Source: an uncultured Eubacteriales bacterium
Lineage (GTDB): Bacteria > Bacillota > Clostridia > Christensenellales > Aristaeellaceae
Length of the DNA stretch: 36,072 bases
Direction of reading: 5' to 3'
Assembly: GCA_900315675.1 (NCBI GenBank)
Contig: OMZY01000025.1
Span: 1-36,072, forward strand
This document shows positions 22,332-29,373 of the stretch, in pieces (position 1 is the first letter of the stretch; every line of letters starts with the position of its first letter). Made by a program: the position numbers and the translations under genes. The notes under the pieces are model-generated. The model did no database searches and was not told the DNA's origin. It worked only from the letters and a program-made list of their open reading frames with translations.

Positions 22332-23999
22332 ATGACCCACACCCGTTTTATTCAGCGCTGCGCTGACAGCGGCAGCCCCTTTCCCTCCCTGCCTGGCTGG
22401 ATGTCTGCCCTGCTCCGTGCCCGCGGACTTCAGACGGAAGAAGAAGTCCAGCACTTTCTTTCCCCTTCCCTTTCGGATCTTCATGATCCGTTCCTGCTGC
22501 CTGGCATGGCGGAAACCGTGAAGTTTCTCCGGGAAGCCATTGCCCGCGGGGACACCATACTTGTATACGGCGATTATGACGCGGACGGTGTCTGCGCCGC
22601 TTCCATCCTGATGGAAACCCTGCATGAGGAAGGCGCGTCCCTGGCTTACCGTATTCCTTCCCGCCATACAGAAGGCTACGGACTCCATGCCGACGCCGTC
22701 CGCGAGATCGCAGAGAAGGCGAATCTGCTCATTACCGTGGACTGCGGCGTTTCCAATGTGGAAGAAGTCGCCCTGGCCAAGTCTCTCGGCCTCACCGTGA
22801 TCGTCACGGATCACCATCAGCCCCCGGAAATACTTCCGCAGGCTGATGTAGTCATGGATCCTCTTCTCGGCGATTATCCCAGCCCGTATCTGTGCGGTGC
22901 CGGCGTAGCCCTCAAAATCTGCCAGGCGCTGCAGGGCATGCCCGGTGTGGAAAAACGGCTCGATCTGGCCGCTCTCGCCACCGTAGCCGATATCGTCCCC
23001 CTGAAGGGTGAAAACCGGATCATTGTCCGGGAAGGCCTTCGCCGCATGGCGTCCACCTCACGGCCTGGTCTGAAGGCCCTGATGCAGAACGCCGGACTGC
23101 AGTCCGCGGTCACCGCCGACGACCTGGCGTTCCGCCTCGGCCCCCGGCTTAACGCCGCCGGCCGCCTGGGAGACGCAAAGCTCGGCGTGCATCTGCTGCT
23201 GTCGCCGGATCCCGCCAAGGCCGCTCATATTGCCGGTCTGCTGGAGGAAGCCAACCGTACCCGGCAAACCCTGGAACGGGAAATGACAGCCTCTGCCCTC
23301 ACCCAGCTGGATCTGGATGTTCTGGCAAAGTCTCATGTGATCATTGTCTCCGGGAAGGACTGGAATCCCGGGCTTATCGGGCTTACCGCGGGACGCCTGT
23401 GCGAGCGTTTCCATCTGCCCGCCATCGTCCTCAGCGTCCATGGGGATACCGCCATCGGCTCCTGCCGTTCCATTCCCGGCGTCAATATCTACCGGATGCT
23501 TACCGCCTGTTCGGATCTGCTGGAGCGTTTCGGCGGCCATGAACAGGCAGCGGGCCTGACCGTAAAGACAGAAAACATCCCCCTGCTTCAAAGCCGCCTG
23601 GAGGAAGCCATTTCCTCCGCCGCGCCGGAGGAATGTTTCCTGCCCGCCATGGAATATGATCTGATTGTTCCCTTCCGGACCTGGACCACGGATACCCTGG
23701 ACATGCTGGAGCGGCTGGAGCCTTTCGGCTGCGGAAATCCCGCGCCGCTCTTCCTCCTGCAGGCAGCGGAAGTCCAGTCCCTCCGCAGGGTTGGCAAAGA
23801 TGGCTCCCATCTGAAACTGACCGTCCTGGATGCGGATCTCACCGTTGTGGATGGCATCGCCTTCTCCAAAGGAGACATCGCAGACGAAAACCCTTCGGTG
23901 ATTGATTTGCTTTACCGGCCCATCCGTAATGACTTCCGGGGCCGCGTCAGCATTGAGGCACAGGTGGCATGTATCAATAATTCAGGAAACATGGTATAA
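22332..23999 (+). CDS. recJ: Single-stranded-DNA exonuclease RecJ, 555 aa
   Basis: 5'-3' exonuclease on single-stranded DNA for recombination and mismatch repair; needs Mn/Mg. DHH-phosphoesterase motifs: DYDADG (81-86), VDCGVSN, TDHH (159-162), DPLLGDYP; DHHA1 domain with SCRSIPGVNIYRML and FGGHEQAAGLTV; C-terminal OB-like domain (LEPFGCGNPAPLFLLQ...). Slightly shorter than E. coli RecJ (577). ATG 22332 has AGGAGG five bases upstream; the longer open frame crosses the secF terminator and array 15. It directly precedes rel, a common clostridial order. Confidence 0.95.
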   Translation: MTHTRFIQRCADSGSPFPSLPGWMSALLRARGLQTEEEVQHFLSPSLSDLHDPFLLPGMAETVKFLREAIARGDTILVYGDYDADGVCAASILMETLHEEGASLAYRIPSRHTEGYGLHADAVREIAEKANLLITVDCGVSNVEEVALAKSLGLTVIVTDHHQPPEILPQADVVMDPLLGDYPSPYLCGAGVALKICQALQGMPGVEKRLDLAALATVADIVPLKGENRIIVREGLRRMASTSRPGLKALMQNAGLQSAVTADDLAFRLGPRLNAAGRLGDAKLGVHLLLSPDPAKAAHIAGLLEEANRTRQTLEREMTASALTQLDLDVLAKSHVIIVSGKDWNPGLIGLTAGRLCERFHLPAIVLSVHGDTAIGSCRSIPGVNIYRMLTACSDLLERFGGHEQAAGLTVKTENIPLLQSRLEEAISSAAPEECFLPAMEYDLIVPFRTWTTDTLDMLERLEPFGCGNPAPLFLLQAAEVQSLRRVGKDGSHLKLTVLDADLTVVDGIAFSKGDIADENPSVIDLLYRPIRNDFRGRVSIEAQVACINNSGNMV

Positions 24000-24159
24000 T
24001 AATATGTTGTGAAACTGTCCTTTCGTTATTCCTGAACTGACAGTATTCATCAGCATCAATGATCCTGCATTCATTTTCCGGAATATTGTAACACTATATA
24101 ATTGTTCATTATTCATTGTTAATTGTTAATTATTTGGACTCCCGAAGGGAGGTGTAATC
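24000..24159 (+). promoter_or_regulatory. rel leader region with a hairpin over the ribosome-binding site
   Basis: 160 bases between recJ and rel. The ribosome site GGGAGG pairs with CTCCC just upstream (24139-24143 with 24047-24051 numbering relative to the leader corresponds to 24147-24151; loop GAA), which could mask it. Array 16 lies immediately upstream. No clear promoter is visible; TATAAT occurs at the recJ stop (23995-24000) without a good -35. Confidence 0.4.
24090..24133. repeat. AT-rich array 16 with ACACTATAT box
   Basis: AACACTATATAATTGTTC followed by ATTATTCATTGTTAATTG units. The first 30 bases nearly match array 5 at 7576. Confidence 0.88.
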
Positions 24160-26367
24160 GTGGCTTTCACATCTTATGAGGCAATGCCTCTGGATCAGAT
24201 GCTCAACCGGGTACAGAAGTACCATCCCGGCGACGGCTATAAACTCGTGGAAAAAGCCTGGAAGTTTGCCGAAAAGGCCCATGAAGGTCAGTTCCGCAAA
24301 TCCGGTGAGCCTTATTTCACCCATCCCAGTCTGGTTGCTTCGATCCTTACGGATCTGATGATTGATCCCCCTACCATTGCGGCAGGTCTCCTGCATGACA
24401 CAGTGGAGGACTGCGAAGGCATTACGCTGGATACCATCCGCGAACAGTTCGGCAATGAGGTCGCCGACCTGGTGGACGGCGTCACCAAACTGAACAAGCT
24501 CGATTTTGCCGACAGGGAGGAAGCCCAGGCTGAATCCCTCCGCAAGATGATCCTGGCTATGTCCCGGGATATCCGCGTCGTGCTCATCAAGCTGGCGGAC
24601 CGCCTGCACAACATGCGTACCCTGCGTTTCCAGTCTGAGGCCCGCCGTCAGGCGATTGCCCGTGAAACCCTGGATATCTATGCGCCCCTGGCGCACAGAC
24701 TGGGTGTTTATGCCATCAAGCAGGAGCTGGAGGATCTTTCCCTCAAGTACCTGGATCCGGAAGGCTACAACCGCATTGTCCATCTTGTGGGCATGAAGCG
24801 CCAGGAACGGGAGGAAAGCATCCGCCTGGTGATTGATGAGCTTTCAGAGCGGCTGGATCAGCAGCATATCCGCTACAATATCGACGGCCGCAGCAAGCAC
24901 TTTTATTCCATCTACCGCAAGATGGTCATCCAGCAGAAGGCCTTTGACCAGATCTACGACCTGATTGCCATCCGGGTTATCGTGGATACCATCCCGGACT
25001 GCTATACCGTGCTGGGCATTGTCCATACCCTGTGGAACCAGGTCCCCGGCCGGTTCAAGGACTATATCTCCGTCCCCAAGGCCAACATGTACCAGTCCCT
25101 GCACACCACCGTCGTCGGCGGCCGGAAGATTCCCTTCCCCTTCGAGGTGCAGATCCGCACCTGGGACATGCACCGCGTGGCGGAATTCGGTATCGCAGCC
25201 CACTGGCGCTATAAGGAAGGAGCCTCCCAGCAGGACAACCTGGACCATAAGCTTTACTGGGTCCGCCAGATGCTGGACTGGCAGACGGAAACCCGGGATT
25301 CCCGGGAATTCCTGGACACCCTGAAAACAGATCTTTTCTCCGAGGAAGTGTTCCTTTTCACTCCCAAGGGAGACGTCATTTCCATGCCCAAGGGAGCCAC
25401 TCCCCTGGACTTTGCCTACCGGATCCACTCCGCCGTCGGCAACCAGTGTGTCGGTGCGAAAATCAACGGCAAGATCGTTCCGCTGGATACGCCCCTGGGC
25501 ACCGGCGACCGGGTGGAAATCCTGACCTCCGCCTCTTCCAAGGGGCCGGGTACCGACTGGCTCCGGATCTGTAAAACTCCCCAGGCCAAGGCAAAAATCC
25601 GCCAGTTCCTGAAGAAATCCCTGAAGGAAGAGAACGTCGAACTCGGTCGCGGCATGATTGAAAAAGAATGTACGCGCCGCGGCGTCCGCATGTCCGACAT
25701 TGTCAAGCCGGAGTATTATGAACCGATCCTGAAGCGTACCGGTTTCACGGACTTCGATGATATCTGCAGCGCCGTCGGCTACGGCGGCATGGCGGCTGTC
25801 TATGTGGTCACCCGTCTCATCGAGGAATCGAAGGCCAAGGAGCAGACTGCCGTCCAGAACGTCCAGACCGTGGACGATATGGTCTCGGAGGAAAAGCGCC
25901 TCAGTCAGCACCGCGCGCATCACGGCATCGTGCTCACCGGCAGCGAGGATCTGGATATCCCGGTTCGCTTCGCAAAGTGCTGCAGTCCTGTTCCCGGTGA
26001 TGAGATCGTGGGTTATATCACCCGCGGCCGCGGCGTCACCATCCACAAGGCGGAATGCGTCAACGTTGCCTCCGGTGAGGAGGAGCGCCGTATCCCTGTG
26101 GAATGGGCAAGCGACGGACAGAACACCTTCTATGCCACCATTACCATCATTGCCTATGACCGGCTGAATATGCTCAGCGAGATTGCCACCATCATCGGTG
26201 AAAACGGCGTGTCCATCCGGGCTGCCTCCATCCAGAGCGATGAAAAGACCCGGATCTCCACCCTGCATCTGACCCTTGAGGTACGTTCCCGCGAGGAAAT
26301 GAACAAGGTCATCCAGGCTCTCCGCAACAAGTCTGATATATTGGATGTATACCGTGCCACAAAGTGA
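24160..26367 (+). CDS. rel: Bifunctional (p)ppGpp synthetase/hydrolase (Rel), 735 aa
   Basis: Makes and degrades the stringent-response alarmone. N-terminal HD hydrolase with H55 (THPSLVA) and H79-D80 (LLHDTVEDC); synthetase domain with GRSKHFYSIYRKM and RFKDYISVPKANMYQSLHTTVVG; TGS domain (EVFLFTPKGDVISMPKGATPLDFAYRIH); a conserved-cysteine region (VRFAKCCSPVPGDEIVGYITRGRGVTIHKAEC); and a C-terminal ACT domain. An intact HD motif and the RFKD synthetase motif support a bifunctional enzyme. The start is GTG 24160 with GGGAGGTG upstream. The last codons LDVYRATK are part of a long inverted repeat. It leads the rel-dtd-MBL-hemZ cluster. Confidence 0.95.
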   Translation: MAFTSYEAMPLDQMLNRVQKYHPGDGYKLVEKAWKFAEKAHEGQFRKSGEPYFTHPSLVASILTDLMIDPPTIAAGLLHDTVEDCEGITLDTIREQFGNEVADLVDGVTKLNKLDFADREEAQAESLRKMILAMSRDIRVVLIKLADRLHNMRTLRFQSEARRQAIARETLDIYAPLAHRLGVYAIKQELEDLSLKYLDPEGYNRIVHLVGMKRQEREESIRLVIDELSERLDQQHIRYNIDGRSKHFYSIYRKMVIQQKAFDQIYDLIAIRVIVDTIPDCYTVLGIVHTLWNQVPGRFKDYISVPKANMYQSLHTTVVGGRKIPFPFEVQIRTWDMHRVAEFGIAAHWRYKEGASQQDNLDHKLYWVRQMLDWQTETRDSREFLDTLKTDLFSEEVFLFTPKGDVISMPKGATPLDFAYRIHSAVGNQCVGAKINGKIVPLDTPLGTGDRVEILTSASSKGPGTDWLRICKTPQAKAKIRQFLKKSLKEENVELGRGMIEKECTRRGVRMSDIVKPEYYEPILKRTGFTDFDDICSAVGYGGMAAVYVVTRLIEESKAKEQTAVQNVQTVDDMVSEEKRLSQHRAHHGIVLTGSEDLDIPVRFAKCCSPVPGDEIVGYITRGRGVTIHKAECVNVASGEEERRIPVEWASDGQNTFYATITIIAYDRLNMLSEIATIIGENGVSIRAASIQSDEKTRISTLHLTLEVRSREEMNKVIQALRNKSDILDVYRATK

Positions 26368-26385
26368 CACGGTATACATCCAATA
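26339..26385. repeat. Long inverted repeat across the rel stop codon
   Basis: Perfect 18-bp arms (26339-26356 and 26368-26385); an inner CAC/GTG pair is also possible. The TGA stop (26365-26367) lies in the loop. No T run follows; a TTCACTTTTCACTCTTCAC stretch does. Confidence 0.95.
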
Positions 26386-26479
26386 ACTCTTCACTTTTCA
26401 CTCTTCACTCATAACTGGTCTCTCTTCACTTTCATCTCCTGTTTCAGCACTCATTATTCTGTCCCTGCAGCTACCCTAT
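26386..26479. other. rel-dtd spacer
   Basis: Pyrimidine-rich, with repeated TTCACT units (CTCTTCACTTTTCACTC, then CTCTTCACTTTCATC), possibly a diverged AT-rich array. I see no promoter or gene in it. Confidence 0.5.
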
Positions 26480-26514
26480 TTAATTCTGAATTCTGAATTC
26501 ATAATTCTGAATTA
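26480..26514. repeat. AT-rich array 17
   Basis: TTAATTCTGAATTCTGAATTC-like units (each under 20 bases) just before the dtd ribosome site. Confidence 0.88.
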
Positions 26515-26531
26515 GCCTGAAAGGATTCTTT

Positions 26532-26981
26532 ATGCGAGCAGTTGTCCAGCGCGTTACCAGCGCTTCCGTAACCGTTGAAGGTGAAACCGTCGGCGCCGTC
26601 GGTCCAGGCCTCATGGTCCTGATCGGCGTCTCCAGGGAAGACACCGACAAGGACCTGAAATACATCGTGGACAAGGTGCAGAACCTCCGCGTTTTCGATG
26701 ATGAAAACGGGGTTATGAACCGTTCCATTCTGGACGCGGGTGGCAGCATTCTGGCCGTCTCCCAGTTCACCCTTTACGGCGATGCCCGCGGCGGCCGCCG
26801 GCCCTCCTATTTCCGGGCTGCCGGTCCGGAAATGGCCAATGAGCTGTACGAGCGGGCTGTGGCTGCCTGGCGGGATCAGGGAATCCATGTGGAAACCGGC
26901 CGCTTCAGGACCGAGATGAAGGTCTCGCTCATCAACGACGGACCGGTTACCATCCTTCTGGACAGTGAAAAGGCTTTTTAA
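26532..26981 (+). CDS. dtd: D-aminoacyl-tRNA deacylase, 149 aa
   Basis: Hydrolyses D-aminoacyl-tRNA (and Gly-tRNA-Ala) so that D-amino acids do not enter protein. N-terminus MRAVVQRVTSASV is the family signature; the SQFTLYGD motif (77-84) and LINDGPVTI near the C-terminus form the chirality-proofreading pocket (the usual Gly-cisPro is Gly-Pro here). Full length. AAAGGA lies six bases before ATG 26532. It comes after rel and before the MBL hydrolase, the usual clostridial order. Confidence 0.95.
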   Translation: MRAVVQRVTSASVTVEGETVGAVGPGLMVLIGVSREDTDKDLKYIVDKVQNLRVFDDENGVMNRSILDAGGSILAVSQFTLYGDARGGRRPSYFRAAGPEMANELYERAVAAWRDQGIHVETGRFRTEMKVSLINDGPVTILLDSEKAF

Positions 26982-27001
26982 CCCACAGAGGAGTAACAGC
27001 C

Positions 27002-27577
27002 ATGATCATCGATGAACTCACAGTCGGTATGGTGCAGACCCGCTGCTATATCCTGAGCCCGGAGGGCGGACAGGAATGCATTGTCATTGATCCGGGTGAT
27101 GAGGCTTCGCGGATCCTGAAAGCCGCCGGAAACCGGAAAATCGCGGCCATCCTGCTGACCCACGGCCACTTTGACCACATCGGCGCGGTGGACGCGCTGT
27201 ACCGTCATTCATCCGCGGCTGACCGTCCCAGGATTGTAATCCATGAACTGGACGCACCGATGCTGACCAATCCCGTTCTGAATGCCGGTATGGGCCTGAT
27301 GGGGTGCGAAATCACCGCGCCGCAGGCAACCGACCTGGTCCGGGAAGGCGATGAACTGACTCTGGCCGGACTGAAAATTCAGGTACTGCACACTCCCGGT
27401 CACACTCCCGGAAGCGTATGCTATCTGATTGAAGGAGAACTGTTCACCGGGGATACGCTGTTTGATTACGGCTGGGGCCGCACAGACCTTCCCGGCGGAA
27501 ATGAAGAGCAGATGGAAGACTCCCTGAGACGGCTCATGCCCATGGTCCGGTCCATTCCCATGCATGCCGGTCACTGA
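27002..27577 (+). CDS. Metallo-beta-lactamase-fold hydrolase (glyoxalase II-like), 191 aa
   Basis: Binuclear metal hydrolase. Metal motif HGHFDHIG (H54, H56, D58, H59), second ligand in HTPGHTPGSVCY, DTLFDYGWGRTDLPGG and a terminal histidine in PMHAGH. It resembles YcbL/GloB-like thioester hydrolases; the substrate is not known. AGAGGAG lies eight bases before ATG 27002, 20 bases after dtd. The C-terminus stops just after the last ligand, slightly shorter than typical members (~205-210). A diverged partial copy of its first ~45 residues lies on the other strand at 29099-29245. Confidence 0.9.
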   Translation: MIIDELTVGMVQTRCYILSPEGGQECIVIDPGDEASRILKAAGNRKIAAILLTHGHFDHIGAVDALYRHSSAADRPRIVIHELDAPMLTNPVLNAGMGLMGCEITAPQATDLVREGDELTLAGLKIQVLHTPGHTPGSVCYLIEGELFTGDTLFDYGWGRTDLPGGNEEQMEDSLRRLMPMVRSIPMHAGH

Positions 27578-27588
27578 ACCAATCCGAA

Positions 27589-27620
27589 TGATGAATTACG
27601 CTTATGAATTGTGAATTGAA
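27589..27620. repeat. AT-rich array 18 at the hemZ start
   Basis: GATGAATTACGCTTATGAATT-like units (shortened here); the hemZ start codon ATG 27604 and the residues MNCELN lie in it. Confidence 0.75.
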
Positions 27621-29049
27621 TGCTTACCTTGAAACCATTGAGCCCGAGTTGAGAGTATTGACTCGGCTTTTTGGATTTCCGGAAAGCGTCTGGGACGAGC
27701 CGAAGAAATTCGTACCGATTACCGCTGAACGGGACGGGCTCTTCATCATCCGCTTTGAAGCGGACGGCCGCTGCGCTGAGCGGGCTGTGTCCGCGCCTGA
27801 GGATGCGGATGAGCGGGTTCGTACCCTTCATCGCAGACGCGCTGCCCGGCGCCTGTGCAAACAGACCCTGTATGTTCTTCTGCGGGAGATCACCGGCTTA
27901 CAGCCGCCCTGGGGCAGCCTGACCGGCGTCCGGCCTACGCACCTGATGCTGGAGGCGCTGGCGGAAGGGCTGACGCCGGAAGATGCAATCCGGCGTCTGG
28001 TTACGGATTTCGATGTTTCTCCTTCCCGGGCTGCCCTGCTGGCTGAGATCGCGGCAGAGCAGCAAAAGCTGCCCGCGCCGGGCGACAGCTGGATGGACGT
28101 TTATATCGGCATTCCCTTCTGCACCACACGCTGCGCCTACTGTTCTTTCTCCTCCGGGGAGATCGGGGACGGCAGCCTGGTCGGTCCCTATATGACAGCC
28201 CTGATCCGGGAAATGCGCGCCTGCGCGGAAATCCTGAAGGAAAGCGGGCGGACGCTGCGCGCTCTGTATGTAGGCGGCGGCACGCCCACTGCCCTGCCGC
28301 AGGACGCCTTTGAGCAGCTGCTCACTGAAACGCTTTCCTGTTTCCCCGGCGCCATGGAATACACGGTGGAAGCCGGAAGACCGGATACGCTCACACGGGC
28401 CAAGCTCCGGGCCATCCGGCAGGCCGGAATCAGCCGGATCTCCATTAATCCCCAGACCATGAATGACCGGACGCTGGAGGTCATCGGCCGGGCGCATACC
28501 GCGCAGCAGGTGCGGGATGCCTACGCCCTGGCCCGGGAGGAAGCAATCCCCCATATCAACATGGATGTCATCGCGGGTCTGCCGGGTGAGAACGAGGCGG
28601 ATTTCGCCCATACCCTGGAGGAGGCCCGGAAACTGCGTCCGGAAAGCTTCACCGTGCATACGCTGGCCATCAAGCGTTCCTCCCGTATGAGCCTGGAAAA
28701 TCATCCCCTGCCGGACGGGGAAATGACCGCCCGCATGGTGGACGCCGGCCGAGAAACCGCCCGGGCCATGGGCATGGTTCCCTATTACCTCTATAAGCAG
28801 AAACAGATGGCCGGAAACCTGGAAAACACCGGTTATGCGCTTCCCGGGCATGCCTGCCTGTATAACGTGGATATCATGGAGGAAACCAGTCATATCCTCG
28901 CCATGGGCGCAGGCGGCATCTCCAAGCGCATCTGGCCGGAGGAAGGCCATATCACCAGGGCGCCCAACGTCAGCAACATCCTGGAATATATCAGCCGGAC
29001 GGACGAAATGATTGGCCGTAAGCGGGAACTTTTTCCCCCGCTGAAATGA
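27604..29049 (+). CDS. hemZ: Coproporphyrinogen dehydrogenase HemZ (radical SAM), 481 aa
   Basis: HemN-like radical SAM enzyme; the Bacillus homologue was linked to anaerobic haem synthesis, but many clostridial copies lack a proven role. The [4Fe-4S] motif is CTTRCAYC (near residue 173-180) in YIGIPFCTTRCAYCSFSS, followed by LYVGGGTPTAL, YTVEAGRPDTL, RISINPQTM, NMDVIAGLPGE and the HemN-type YYLYKQKQMAGNLENTGY. The N-terminal 170 residues are the HemZ-specific extension. ATG 27604 lies in AT-rich array 18 without a good ribosome site, so the true start is uncertain. A strong terminator follows; hisS and aspS, often next, are absent. Confidence 0.9.
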   Translation: MNCELNAYLETIEPELRVLTRLFGFPESVWDEPKKFVPITAERDGLFIIRFEADGRCAERAVSAPEDADERVRTLHRRRAARRLCKQTLYVLLREITGLQPPWGSLTGVRPTHLMLEALAEGLTPEDAIRRLVTDFDVSPSRAALLAEIAAEQQKLPAPGDSWMDVYIGIPFCTTRCAYCSFSSGEIGDGSLVGPYMTALIREMRACAEILKESGRTLRALYVGGGTPTALPQDAFEQLLTETLSCFPGAMEYTVEAGRPDTLTRAKLRAIRQAGISRISINPQTMNDRTLEVIGRAHTAQQVRDAYALAREEAIPHINMDVIAGLPGENEADFAHTLEEARKLRPESFTVHTLAIKRSSRMSLENHPLPDGEMTARMVDAGRETARAMGMVPYYLYKQKQMAGNLENTGYALPGHACLYNVDIMEETSHILAMGAGGISKRIWPEEGHITRAPNVSNILEYISRTDEMIGRKRELFPPLK

Positions 29050-29055
29050 CAAAAT

Positions 29056-29089
29056 AAAAAGGAAAGCAGATAACTGCTTTCCTTTTTTG
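29056..29089 (+). terminator. Terminator after hemZ
   Basis: 14-bp stem (29056-29069 with 29074-29087), loop ATAA, ending in a T6 run. It closes the rel-dtd-MBL-hemZ cluster. Confidence 0.93.
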
Positions 29090-29098
29090 TATACTTCC

Positions 29099-29245
29099 CT
29101 ACTTGCCGAACTGCTCTTCCAGCTCGCTGCAGATCCGCTTAGCCTCATCGCCTGGGTCGATCACAATACATTCCTGCCCGTTCTCTTTGTTCAGGACATA
29201 GCATCTCGTCTGCACCGGTTCCACGGCAAGCTCATTAATCCGCAT
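29099..29245 (-). pseudogene. Truncated MBL-fold hydrolase paralogue (first ~45 residues)
   Basis: Encodes MRINELAVEPVQTRCYVLNK, then a segment with GQECIVIDPGDEAKRI, and stops after EEQFGK. This matches the start of the intact MBL hydrolase at 27002 (MIIDELTVGMVQTRCYIL..., GQECIVIDPGDEASRI) but ends before the metal site HGHFDHIG, so it cannot be active. It lies on the opposite strand ten bases after the hemZ terminator. The reading frame extends upstream to 29311, but the homology begins at 29245. Likely a remnant of a duplicated or reshuffled gene. 29255-29340 shows nothing further. Confidence 0.8.
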
Positions 29246-29340
29246 ATAACTCATCTCTCTCACTGAATCACTGCCATCATCATACTCAATTCGTTCCTTG
29301 AACGCAAACAACCTTATGCCTGTAGAGCGTCACATACAGT

Positions 29341-29371
29341 AAAAAGGGTAAGCATTTCTGCTTCCCCTTTG
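29341..29371 (-). terminator. Terminator of the Thr-Pro-rich protein gene
   Basis: On the minus strand, AAAGGGGAAGCA-GAAA-TGCTTACCCTTTTT: a stem with one mismatch and a T5 run, starting three bases after the stop. Confidence 0.88.
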
Positions 29372-29373
29372 AA

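Noticed and set aside
24844-26394. Minus-strand open frame opposite rel
   Set aside because: Antisense of a complete rel gene; no recognisable family.
461-27620. CRISPR array interpretation of the AT-rich repeats
   Set aside because: Units are 7-14 bases, contiguous without spacers, and there are no cas genes.
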